Assembly (NCBI RefSeq): GCF_937863485.1
Contig: NZ_CALMFY010000236.1
Location: forward strand, 1-64,000
Length of the DNA: 64,000 nucleotides
Source: an uncultured Nostoc sp.
GTDB taxonomy: Bacteria > Cyanobacteriota > Cyanobacteriia > Cyanobacteriales > Nostocaceae
Reading direction: 5' to 3'
The translations under genes and the position numbers were made by a program. Below are positions 44,203 to 52,601 of this stretch, piece by piece (position 1 is the first letter of the stretch; each line of letters opens with the position of its first letter). The notes beneath the pieces were generated by a model. The model was not told where the DNA came from. It worked only from the letters and a program-made list of their open reading frames with translations, and made no database searches.

Positions 44203-45108
44203 AGGTCAGTAGACAATTTAAGAGCTTCCCGTGGTAAACCTGTCGTCATTTTCACTGAATTTACTAGACTTTACAAGCAGTATGAGTCTGCACTTTATTG
44301 CTTCTTTGAGGGAGAAGACAGTAAGTATTATGGGATTAGAATAAAGAACATCACAAGACCTGAGAAAGATATTTACCTTAGCTGCAATGGTAAGGAGGGT
44401 GTTTTAGGTATTCACAGAATGCTCTCATCCCGTAAGCATTATGCAAATGTTAAAGCGGCTTATTTTGTAGATAAAGATTTTGATATATCAATCAAAGAGA
44501 CGAGTTTGAGTAGGATATATGAAACACCTTGTTATTCAGTAGAAAACTTCTATACATCGGTTCAATGCTTTTCTGAAATTTTGAGAAGTGAATTTAAGCT
44601 AACCGAGTCAGATGAAAACTTTCAAAGATGCATTTCTCTTTATACTAAACTACAAGAAGACTTTCATAACGCAGTTGAATTGCTAAATGCTTGGATAGCT
44701 TGTCAAAGAGATCAGTCTAGTGAGCTAAACATTTCGGGGCTTAGTGTGTTGCGCTTTGTGAATATTGACTTAGATCAAATCACAGTAAAATATACAATTG
44801 ATGATTTATATGAGAGGTTTACGAATGTACCTATTATTCCTCAGCAGAAACTAGATATTAAGATATCTGAGCTACAATCCAATATTCGACAAAAGAGTTT
44901 TAGAGGTAAGTTTGAAATTGAGTTTTTATTTTATTTTCTTCAAAAACTTATGAAGGAAGCTAATGAGGGCAATTATCCATATTTCACTCGAAAGGTGAAA
45001 GTTGTACTATCTTTATCAAAAAGGACGATAATTTCTGATTTGTCTCAATACGCTGATACATCAACCTGTCTCTATAGCTATCTTGAGTCTTTTCAAGTTG
45101 CCTGTTGA
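44199..45108 (+). CDS. DUF4435 protein, AriB-like; start apparently frameshifted
   Basis: Bases 44203-45108 encode a DUF4435 protein: LYCFFEGEDSKYYGIRI, then AAYFVDKDFDI and PCYSVENFYTS. The first glutamate (codon 44308) and the D-x-D pair (codons 44470 and 44476) look like a TOPRIM-type metal site. AriB of PARIS is a DUF4435 nuclease-like effector. No ATG, GTG or TTG is in frame before 44419, which would cut off the FFEGED motif. The ATG at 44199, in the usual ATGA overlap with the ATPase stop, reads 12 codons and stops. Dropping one A from GAATGAAGG would give ATG-AGG-TCA-GTA and open the whole frame, about 302 residues. So either one base was gained (mutation or read error) or the protein is made by reading through TGA as a fusion with the ATPase. 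Confidence 0.72.
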
Positions 45109-45214
45109 AACGTTAACTGCTCGTGTTACTCTACTACATTCATTTTGAAATCAGGAGAGTAAAGCACATTTGTACGAAGTATAGACGGCATAATCCTCTT
45201 GTGTCAGTCAAAAA

Positions 45215-45266
45215 GCTTAAACAAAGACTTATCACAACATTGAGCAGGAACTAGCTAAAAAATAGC
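45215..45266 (+). repeat. 52-bp direct repeat, copy 1
   Basis: It runs from GCTTAAACAAAGACTTATC through ACATTGAGCAGGAACTAGC to an A-run. It matches 45310-45361 with only a few changes, and its first 15 bases match 42540-42554 with one change. It contains a CTAGCTA motif. Confidence 0.85.
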
Positions 45267-45309
45267 TATTTCTTTGTTGATCAGATAGATATCAATCTCT
45301 GTCAGGAAT

Positions 45310-45361
45310 GCTTGAACAAAGACTTATCACAACATTGAGCAGTAACTAGCTAAAAAAGAGC
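45310..45361 (+). repeat. 52-bp direct repeat, copy 2
   Basis: This is the second copy of the 45215 repeat (GCTTGAACAAAGACTTATC, then ACATTGAGCAGTAACTAGC). The two form a direct pair at the right border of the PARIS-like cassette. Confidence 0.85.
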
Positions 45362-45438
45362 GTTGGCGCTAGCCTTGTCGTCAGACATCGCACTCCACCA
45401 AATACAATAAGGGCACAACACTAGTTGTACCTCCAAAT

Positions 45439-47193
45439 TTATTTAACACTCATAAACCACTCAGTAATTCCCTGAGCGATCGCCTGAGCTATCTTTTTCT
45501 GTTCCTCTGGGTTCACCACCTGCTCAAATTCATCGGGATTGCTCATAAAACCCAATTCCAGCAACACTGATGGCGCAGCCGTTGGACGTGTCAGCGCCAG
45601 GTTATCCCAAAACACACCATAGTCAGGTCTGCCGAGTTTTTTGATTACATAGTTATGTAAAAACATTGCGAGATTGTGGGCTTGGGGTTGATACCAAAAA
45701 GCGGCAAATCCCTTGGTTTTTTCGGCATCGCCATCATCGGGTAGTGAATTGTGATGTATAGAAAGAGCAATGCATGGTTCTTCTTGACTGATAATTGCCT
45801 GACGTTCTGCTAGGGAAACCTCCTTATCATCCTCCCGCGTCATTACCACCGTTGCTCCTTCCTTCACCAACTCGTCGCGCAGCAACTTGGATACCACCAA
45901 ATTCACATCTTTTTCTAAATATCCAGTTGGGCCACTGGCACCAGATTCTTTACCGCCATGCCCTGGATCGAGTACAATCTTGAAATTAGCTAAAGGCTTT
46001 CGTCTTGTGTTCCCAATTTTAGGCGGATGACGCAAAGCCAAAACCAGGGTTGTACCGTCGTATCTTAGCTTATATCCCCACTGTTGAGCTTTTTTGAGGT
46101 TAAAGGTGTATTTTACTTGCTCTGGAGCCACCTGTTGCCAGTCTAGGCGAGAAATTAGGGGGTCATCATCCAGGCGAATTATGTCCGTTTGGGCAGTAGT
46201 ATTGTAGAGAGTGAGAGCGAGAGCTTGCTCACTTTGTTGTACGCTCACAGGTACGGGAACTTGCAAGGGGAAAACTATCTCTGTCGCACCAGGGAGTTGA
46301 CGGTATCCGACACTGCGAATTATTGTCTGTGGCGGAATGGCACCAGGTAGAATGCGGGTTTCTTGACTATTAATCCAAGCGCCGTAGTCTAGGCGCAACC
46401 ATTCACCTTCCCTACCTGTTACTGTTGCGCGTGTGCCTTTGGGCAGTGGTGTGAGTCGAGAATAATCGCTACTTGGGCCAGTCCGAGCAACGCCTGAATC
46501 TACTATCACCTCAGAAACTGGCAACTGTGCTCTTGAGAGGATTTGAATTTTACCAGATCCTGGTTGAGTTATCGTCTTGCCATTGAGCGTCAGTTGAAAC
46601 TGAGGTTGTCCCAGATCGGCGGCTGTTGCCACTGTGGTGCAACCTTTATAATTGCCTACGCTAGACTGGGCATGAGGCTGATTTTGCCCTGTCAAAGCTG
46701 CCAAATTACTTGGTAGTTGTCCCTGTTGAGGTTGGGGTGAAAGGGCAATAGTTTGATTAGCCAGGTTGACAGATACATTGGCATTGGGGGGTGCGATCGC
46801 GCTAAAACAAATTAGTTCTCCTGGTAATCTGGCAATGTCAGATGCAGGAGTCAGGGAATCTTTAGCAAAGGCTAACCCCTGTGGTAGCTCAGGGCCAGCG
46901 GTAAGTCTTGTTACCTTAATCTGGAGTTCTTGATTGTGGTGACGTACAGTAAAAAGATTCTCCCCCAACTGCAAGGGGAAACTAGGGGAAAAATGACCAG
47001 CCTTGCTGCGGGTAATTGGCTTACTATTGATCAAAACCTGACCATCTGGTGGTGCAGTGCCCAGAAAAAAGATTTTTTGGGCACTTGTCTGGTAGTTTGT
47101 TTGGGGAAAAACGACTATAAGAGATGGCTCTGCCAATGCTATTGAGGAGGTGAGAATACAGCCTAATATTACTAATCCTAGAAAGTTTTTCAC
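45439..47193 (-). CDS. N-acetylmuramoyl-L-alanine amidase (AmiC type) with SH3 and AMIN-like domains
   Basis: It cuts the amide bond between the peptide stem and muramic acid in peptidoglycan, needed for septum and cell-junction remodelling in filaments. The signal peptide is FLGLVILGCILTSSIALAEP. Next come a beta-rich region, a bacterial SH3 domain (SGVARTGPSSDYSRLTPLP) and an AMIN-like domain (SVGYRQLPGATEIVFPLQVP). The C-terminal Amidase_3 domain has VLDPGHGG, the glutamate in GYLEKD, SIHHNSL and LLELGFMSN, covering the zinc ligands and the catalytic glutamate. I chose GTG 47193 because it puts the signal peptide at the N-terminus; the open frame begins 14 codons earlier with no such logic. 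Length is about 584 residues. It is divergent from pyrG. Confidence 0.92.
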   Translation of the reverse strand: MKNFLGLVILGCILTSSIALAEPSLIVVFPQTNYQTSAQKIFFLGTAPPDGQVLINSKPITRSKAGHFSPSFPLQLGENLFTVRHHNQELQIKVTRLTAGPELPQGLAFAKDSLTPASDIARLPGELICFSAIAPPNANVSVNLANQTIALSPQPQQGQLPSNLAALTGQNQPHAQSSVGNYKGCTTVATAADLGQPQFQLTLNGKTITQPGSGKIQILSRAQLPVSEVIVDSGVARTGPSSDYSRLTPLPKGTRATVTGREGEWLRLDYGAWINSQETRILPGAIPPQTIIRSVGYRQLPGATEIVFPLQVPVPVSVQQSEQALALTLYNTTAQTDIIRLDDDPLISRLDWQQVAPEQVKYTFNLKKAQQWGYKLRYDGTTLVLALRHPPKIGNTRRKPLANFKIVLDPGHGGKESGASGPTGYLEKDVNLVVSKLLRDELVKEGATVVMTREDDKEVSLAERQAIISQEEPCIALSIHHNSLPDDGDAEKTKGFAAFWYQPQAHNLAMFLHNYVIKKLGRPDYGVFWDNLALTRPTAAPSVLLELGFMSNPDEFEQVVNPEEQKKIAQAIAQGITEWFMSVK

Positions 47194-47278
47194 AGGAAAA
47201 TCATAGAAAACTACACCACAACAACTGTGGCACAATGACGGGATGTATTTTTAGAAGTTGTTAGAAATTCAAACGACT

Positions 47279-48916
47279 ATGACTAAGTTTATCTTTGTAA
47301 CTGGAGGCGTAGTCTCCAGTATTGGTAAAGGCATTGTAGCAGCAAGTCTAGGGCGTTTGCTCAAGTCGCGCGAATATTCCGTGTCGATTCTCAAACTTGA
47401 CCCTTATATCAATATCGATCCTGGCACGATGAGTCCCTTTCAGCATGGGGAAGTATTCGTTACCCAGGATGGTGCGGAGACAGATTTGGACTTGGGGCAT
47501 TACGAACGCTTCACCGATACCTCAATGTCACGATTGAATTGTGTTACTACTGGCTCGATTTACCAGGCAGTAATCAATAAAGAGCGGCGCGGAGACTACA
47601 ATGGCGGTACTGTACAGGTGATTCCCCATATTACCAATGAAATAAAAGATCGGATTCTGCGAGTTGCTAAAAGTACAAATCCCTCTGTAGTGATTACAGA
47701 AATCGGCGGTACGGTGGGAGACATTGAATCACTGCCGTTTTTGGAAGCAATTCGCCAGTTCCGCAAAGAGGTGGGACGGCAGAATGTACTGTATATGCAC
47801 GTAACCCTGGTGCCGTGGATTGCCTCTGCGGGTGAGATGAAAACTAAGCCAACACAGCATTCAGTTAAAGAACTGAGATCCATTGGCATTCAACCAGATA
47901 TTTTAGTTTGTCGGAGCGATCGCCCCTTACCCAAGGGATTAAAGCAGAAATTGTCTGGATCTTGCGATGTGCCCGAAGAATGCGTCATCACTTCCCAAGA
48001 TGCTAAAAGTATCTATGAAGTACCGCTGAATCTGGAACGGGAAGGAATGGCAGAACAAGTGCTGAAGTTGCTGCAAATGGAACAACGTAAACCAGATTTG
48101 ACGCAGTGGCAAACCCTGGTAAAACGGTTACATAGTCCCAAGCACGAGGTAGAAATTGCCATCGTTGGTAAATATGTGCAGTTAAGTGATGCCTACCTAT
48201 CTGTAGTGGAAGCACTGAACCATGCTGCAATTTCCACCTATGGTGAACTGCGCCTACGTTGGGTGAACTCAGAAGATTTGGAAACTGAACCAGCCGAAAA
48301 TTATCTTGCGGGTGTCGATGGCATAGTTGTGCCAGGAGGTTTCGGTGTTCGGGGAGTGGATGGCAAAATTGCCGCCATTAAATATGCCCGCGATCGCCAA
48401 ATTCCCTTTTTGGGTTTATGCCTGGGAATGCAATGTTCTGTAATTGAATGGGCCAGGCACGTAGGGGGATTAACAGATGCCAACAGTGCCGAATTTGACG
48501 CCTATACAATTGATCCAGTAATTAATTTATTGCCAGAACAGCACGAAGTAGTGGATTTAGGGGGTACAATGCGCTTAGGACTATATCCTTGTCGTGTTCT
48601 TCCTGATACTCTGGCTTTTAAGCTTTATCAAGAAGATGTAATTTATGAACGACATCGACATCGATATGAGTTCAACAATGCTTACCGCGATCTGTTATTA
48701 AAGTCTGGCTATGTGATCAGTGGTACTTCTCCCGATGGACGCTTAGTTGAAATTATAGAATTACCCAAGCACCCATTCTTTCTTGCTTGCCAATTTCATC
48801 CAGAATTTCAATCGCGCCCCAGTACCCCTCATCCCTTGTTTAAAGGGTTTATTCAAGCAGCGATCGCTCTTTCTCTCTCGACATCTGGTAAACCAACACC
48901 ATTAGAGGTGTCATAA
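47279..48916 (+). CDS. pyrG: CTP synthase
   Basis: It makes CTP from UTP, ATP and glutamine. The N-terminal synthetase domain opens KFIFVTGGVVSSIGKGI and has LKLDPYINIDPGTMSPFQHG. The C-terminal glutaminase has GGFGVRG, the nucleophile cysteine in FLGLCLGMQ and the catalytic H-P-E in FHPEFQSRP. Length is 545 residues from ATG 47279 (the frame opens seven codons earlier, at 47258). It is divergent from the amidase gene with a short spacer. Confidence 0.97.
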   Translation: MTKFIFVTGGVVSSIGKGIVAASLGRLLKSREYSVSILKLDPYINIDPGTMSPFQHGEVFVTQDGAETDLDLGHYERFTDTSMSRLNCVTTGSIYQAVINKERRGDYNGGTVQVIPHITNEIKDRILRVAKSTNPSVVITEIGGTVGDIESLPFLEAIRQFRKEVGRQNVLYMHVTLVPWIASAGEMKTKPTQHSVKELRSIGIQPDILVCRSDRPLPKGLKQKLSGSCDVPEECVITSQDAKSIYEVPLNLEREGMAEQVLKLLQMEQRKPDLTQWQTLVKRLHSPKHEVEIAIVGKYVQLSDAYLSVVEALNHAAISTYGELRLRWVNSEDLETEPAENYLAGVDGIVVPGGFGVRGVDGKIAAIKYARDRQIPFLGLCLGMQCSVIEWARHVGGLTDANSAEFDAYTIDPVINLLPEQHEVVDLGGTMRLGLYPCRVLPDTLAFKLYQEDVIYERHRHRYEFNNAYRDLLLKSGYVISGTSPDGRLVEIIELPKHPFFLACQFHPEFQSRPSTPHPLFKGFIQAAIALSLSTSGKPTPLEVS

Positions 48917-49041
48917 AAATTCATAATTCATAATTATTTTTTTTAATTTTGAATTCGTGCATAGCAAGATTAACTTAAGGCTTCAATAGACTTGGACATA
49001 CAGGGTGCATCATTCGTAAATTTCGGACTTGAGGAGATGTT

Positions 49042-49464
49042 GTGGCGTACTGGATGAGAATCCTTTACGAGAGGAAAGAATATGTAGTGAATTTTGAGCG
49101 TGTCCATGCTTTTTGTTATGAACTGAATGGCAGGGTTACTTTTTGGTTACCCGATAGTGCAATTCCAGTAGTAATTAACCCGCAAAGTAACTTGGAAGAT
49201 TATCAAAAGATTCTTGATTATTTACAATGTGTGACGGCGTTGGAATTAGATCATACCCACTGGGTGAAAATTATTTACGAAAAAAACGAATATGTAATTA
49301 ATCTCAACTGCATCAGTTCCTTTTGTCATGAACCAAACGGCAGGATAACTTTTTGGTTGCCAGATGGCACTATCCCTATCATCATCAACCCTGTGAGTAA
49401 TCCGGAATCTTATGAAAAAGTCGTGAAATACGTTAAGAAAGCAACAGGATATTCTTTGTCTTAG
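49042..49464 (+). CDS. hypothetical protein of two tandem copies of one module
   Basis: I do not recognise this 140-residue protein. It is an internal duplication: residues about 2-66 and 71-136 align along their length (EYVVNFERVHAFCYELNGRV against EYVINLNCISSFCHEPNGRI; TFWLPDSAIPVVINP against TFWLPDGTIPIIINP). Each module looks like five or six beta strands and a C-terminal helix, with a conserved cysteine. The GTG start is supported by GAGGAG at 49031-49036, 5 bases upstream. No signal peptide is visible. It follows pyrG by 125 bases and probably has its own promoter. Confidence 0.78.
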   Translation: MAYWMRILYERKEYVVNFERVHAFCYELNGRVTFWLPDSAIPVVINPQSNLEDYQKILDYLQCVTALELDHTHWVKIIYEKNEYVINLNCISSFCHEPNGRITFWLPDGTIPIIINPVSNPESYEKVVKYVKKATGYSLS

Positions 49465-50028
49465 TATTAATTAGTAAGGTCTGCCCAACTTTTTGTTACT
49501 GCTGGGATCTGTTTACTCTTATGTGTCGTGGGTTATCGTATTTTGATCAGTACTGGAATTACTAAGTGGCATTTGGCTATAACCTTGAGATTGGGTTAAC
49601 TTTTGATCAGGCTATGGTTCACAATTTGGTCATTTCGGAGGTAAAGGCACACTTAGAGAATAGGGTTTCAGGGCAACGCCTACGCCAAAAGCCTATAAAG
49701 GATCAATGTTAATACTTAATAATATAAATGATTTTGCGTAAGAGTTATTGAAGTATTCAAATATTACATTTTGAAGCGTGAAATGTGGATTTTACAGTTG
49801 ATTTTGATTTCGTCTGAATACGCAAGGGTTTAATCTCAAGCATAGACAAGAGATTTGAGTTACTTCAAGGAAAATACAACGTAGAGAAGAATATCGAAAC
49901 TCCTGTGATTTTTGATAAAATGCCGACAGTTTTGGAGATCGGTTGAGACGGTAGTTTGAAGGCTATCTGCTGGTGTTCGGGATCAAGCTGAATGACAGAG
50001 TTTTTCTTAAAAAAGAGGAGATTTGATT
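49465..50028. other. 560-bp region without a supported gene
   Basis: It contains a short repeat-like GCAACGCCTACGCCAAAAGC near 49673-49692 and otherwise no clear structure. Short frames here, such as a 73-codon minus-strand frame at 49865-50086, overlap the SDR start and look random. The last 20 bases hold the SDR ribosome site. Confidence 0.5.
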
Positions 50029-50595
50029 GTGAGCGAAACCGTTGTTGTAATTGGTGGGACATCAGGTATGGGGCTGGCAACTGCACAGGTACTCAGCAGT
50101 GAAGGGTATCGCGTCATCATTTCTGGTCGTTCTCAAGACACGATCAACAAGGCACTCTCTCAAGTTGCGGGGGACAGTACGGGATTTCCACTTGATTTCA
50201 CAGATGCTGCCTCGGTTGCATCCTTCTTTGAGCAAGTGGGTTCTCTCGACCACTTAGCATTAGTTGGTAGCGGGAAAGCAGTGTGGGGCAATTTTCGTGA
50301 TCTGAAACTAGAGGATTTAAAAGTTGCATTCGACCAAAAATTTTACGGTTTTTTGCTATGTACTCAAGCGGCTCTAAGCAAACTTCGTGCTGATGGTTCG
50401 ATCACGTTTGTCATCGGTGGTGCAAGCCGTTCAGCAATCCCCGGTACAACTGGGGTGGCTGCGGTGAATGGCGCAATTCAAGCAATGGCATTCACGATGG
50501 CAAAAGAGCTTGCTCCTCTACGTGTGAATATTCTCTCTCCTGGTCTGTTTGACACTCCGGTTTATGATCGTGCATACCAAGGATCTTCTTGTTGA
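50029..50595 (+). pseudogene. SDR-family oxidoreductase, 3'-truncated
   Basis: The 188-codon frame has the Rossmann start VVVIGGTSGMGLATAQVL, then ITFVIGGASRSAIPG and RVNILSPGLFDTPVYDR, and then ends abruptly with AYQGSSC. Full members have about 235-250 residues and go on to a G-R-x-G-x-P-E-D segment. The usual Y-x-x-x-K is replaced (VAAVNGAIQAM), a subgroup feature rather than decay. The GTG at 50029 is backed by GAGGAG (50015-50020). The 3' end overlaps, by 34 bases, the tail of a convergent gene that is also truncated, pointing to a deletion at about 50.57 kb. Confidence 0.8.
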
Positions 50596-51107
50596 ATCAA
50601 TTTGACAAAAACAAATTCCCTACCGTTGATTAGTAAACCAAAAGTCGGTTGTGCAGGATTTGGACGATCAAGCATATAAGCTAGTGCTTGAGGTAGGGCT
50701 GTCATCACATCAAATTTACTGCTTTTAGATTCAATCGCAAGTACCCAAAAACGTTTTTGGATGACAAGAACATCAATGTTTCCTTTAACGATAAAGCTCT
50801 CGTCTTCAGCAGAAATCTCAACAGAAGTCTCAGTTTCAATCTCAAAAGGAAGTTGATAAAACCCAGCTAAATCGAGTAAAGGAGACAGCACTACCATCTT
50901 TACCGCCTCTTCTGACATCAGACGGTGCTTATTCAAGTTTAAATAGTTGCTTTTGACTCGCGCGATCGCTTGCTTTTCACCATCAGTCAGAGTTGGTAAA
51001 TTTTCTGTCCATTCTGTAAAAAAGCTGGTGTCTGTAGCAAGTTCCAAACCAAATTTTTCTTCTAATTCGTAAAGACTGATGTCTCTAGCTGGGATTTTTT
51101 GAACCAT
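50562..51107 (-). pseudogene. restriction-endonuclease-like (PD-(D/E)XK) protein, 3'-truncated
   Basis: The 181-codon frame has the nuclease-like core GNIDVLVIQ (D112), LAIESKSS (E126, K128) and QALAYML, as in cyanobacterial proteins related to the N-terminal domain of type I R subunits. The segment DLAGFYQLPFEIETETSVE before it is also typical. It stops at PWYARS, in the region where, as I recall, relatives go on for a further 25-40 residues to a helix rich in L and K. The frame starts 3 bases after the ROK gene ends, so the two are in one transcript. Truncation could leave a partly folded core. Confidence 0.65.
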
Positions 51108-51110
51108 AAT

Positions 51111-52007
51111 CTAAAACCTTGAATAGCATTGCCATGCCAACTTTGCTGCACCCACTATTCCAGCAAAATTGCCTAACTCGGCTGGCAAAATTTGTAAACC
51201 TTCTCGTGATAAAGGCTGCACTCGCTTCTCAATTTCTGCCTTCACTGCTGGGAAGAAAAACTCAAAGCTGCCACTGATCCCACCACCAATGACGATCGCT
51301 TGCGGTGTGAGGACATAAATCAAACTTGTCAAACCAATTCCTAAATTCTTACCATATTCTTCCCAAAAAGTCAATGCTGTGGGATCTCCTTGTTGGGCAA
51401 GAAAACCCAATTCCGCGGGTTCCTTGAGAGTGCGGCGGCGAATTGCAGTCACACAGGCATATTGTTCCAAAGAGCCTTGATTGCCACTATTACAAATTGG
51501 CCCATCTGGGTTGAATGAAATTAAACCCAATTCTCCGGCGGCTCCTTGATGTCCAACAAATAGTTTGCCATCTAGGATAATTGCGCCACCAACCCCAGTT
51601 CCTAAAGTGAGCAGAATCAGATTTTGAAAGTGGCGACCGGCTCCCAGCCAAGCTTCTCCCAAAAGAGCGCAATTAGCATCGTTAGCGATCGCAGTAGGTT
51701 TGCCAGTTTTAGCTTCTAGCCAGTCTGCTAAAGGCACATCGCGCCATCCAGGCAAGTTAATCGCGATTTTGGCAATGCGTCCAGTTGCATCAGATGGGCC
51801 AGGAGTCCCAATACCAATAGCAACAGTTTGATTATCTGGATCAATTTGGGCGATCGCATCTACAATCACCGCCAGCACAGCCTCTGGTGTTGTTGGTTGG
51901 GGAGCTGTCACAGTCAAAGATTGCAGACAAGTACCATCAGCTGCAAAACGTCCCAGCTTAATTGCTGTTCCCCCCACATCAATACCAATTACTTGAGAAC
52001 TCACCAC
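51111..52007 (-). CDS. ROK-family sugar kinase (glucokinase-like)
   Basis: The 298-residue enzyme phosphorylates a hexose, probably glucose, with ATP. Motifs are VIGIDVGGTAIKLGRF, IGIGTPGPSD, the catalytic aspartate in ANDANCALLGEAW, LGTGVGGAIILDG and GHQGAAGELGLIS. The zinc-site segment of many ROK proteins (CxCGxxGCxE) reads CNSGNQGSLE here, keeping one cysteine, as I recall for related cyanobacterial kinases. It precedes the truncated nuclease-like gene by 3 bases on the same strand. Confidence 0.88.
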   Translation of the reverse strand: MVSSQVIGIDVGGTAIKLGRFAADGTCLQSLTVTAPQPTTPEAVLAVIVDAIAQIDPDNQTVAIGIGTPGPSDATGRIAKIAINLPGWRDVPLADWLEAKTGKPTAIANDANCALLGEAWLGAGRHFQNLILLTLGTGVGGAIILDGKLFVGHQGAAGELGLISFNPDGPICNSGNQGSLEQYACVTAIRRRTLKEPAELGFLAQQGDPTALTFWEEYGKNLGIGLTSLIYVLTPQAIVIGGGISGSFEFFFPAVKAEIEKRVQPLSREGLQILPAELGNFAGIVGAAKLAWQCYSRF

Positions 52008-52355
52008 TTTAAAATCCTCACACCAAGCCGCAAATTTTCGACTTTAACAAGCATCGTAGTACAGCTTTGCACAAGTTCGTAGCAAATAAAATAGCCACCA
52101 AGCAAACCTTCGCGTACCCTCTGCGCTTACCTCTGCGTTTAAATTTCAACCCTCAATTCGCCACTATTTTCTGCAAATCTGTACTTAGGGTCTTAGGGCG
52201 AAAAAATTCTAGATTTTCTGTCTAATTAAGTGCGAGTCGTTTTCATCGCCTATTTGTTCGCGCAGCGTCTCCCCTTTTCCCAAAGGGAGAGGCTAGCGTT
52301 AAGGGAGAAGACACCGGGCTTTCAACTCCGATCTCTGTGACTGGCATCCCCACAT
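52008..52355. other. spacer with Nostoc-type short repeats
   Basis: It holds CTCTGCGCTTACCTCTGCG near 52120 and a hairpin-like block near 52258-52312 (CGTCTCCCCTTTTCCC, then GGGAGAGGCTAGCG). No gene is seen. Confidence 0.5.
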
Positions 52356-52529
52356 CTAGAAGGAGTGGGCTTTCTGCTCTAATAACTGTAAATTAGCAAC
52401 AGTCGTGGTCCGAAAACTCGATTGCTCCTGCCAAGCTGTAATTGGCGCACCTCGTAAAATACCAGCAAGGGCAACGGAAAGGATAAACCCGCCAGTAGCG
52501 GCAGCAATTAACGTTAGGTTATCTTTCAT
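52356..52529 (-). CDS. small single-helix membrane protein (57 residues)
   Basis: A short minus-strand frame starts at ATG 52529 and ends TAG. It reads MKDNLTLIAAATGGFILSVA, then LAGILRGAPITAWQEQS and a polar C-terminus. There is one membrane helix (about 5-26), then a soluble tail of about 30 residues. I do not recognise the family. The even amino-acid use, sensible topology and a weak purine-rich ribosome site (GAGAG) support a real gene. It lies 73 bases downstream of the permease gene and may share its transcript. Confidence 0.55.
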   Translation of the reverse strand: MKDNLTLIAAATGGFILSVALAGILRGAPITAWQEQSSFRTTTVANLQLLEQKAHSF

Positions 52530-52601
52530 ACAAATCTCTCTATTGTTATTTGTAATTTGTCAATGGTTTTTTGCTATTATCCACTGACCATTGACTAGTG
52601 A

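Larger units (their letters stand above)
45109..45438. other. non-coding region with paired direct repeats
   Basis: No gene is seen between the DUF4435 gene and the convergent amidase. The main content is two 52-base direct repeats (45215-45266 and 45310-45361), 95 bases apart in phase. No T-run terminator is clear. Confidence 0.6.

Noticed and set aside
49865..50086. 73-codon minus-strand frame before the SDR gene
   Set aside because: It overlaps the SDR start and its ribosome site and shows no protein-like pattern.
50449..50500. Missing Y-x-x-x-K in the SDR protein
   Set aside because: A subgroup of SDR-like proteins lacks it; the truncation, not this, is the sign of damage.
51480..51540. 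Missing CxCGxxGC zinc site in the ROK kinase
   Set aside because: The variant CNSGNQGSLE is, as I recall, common in cyanobacterial ROK kinases, so it is not a sign of decay.
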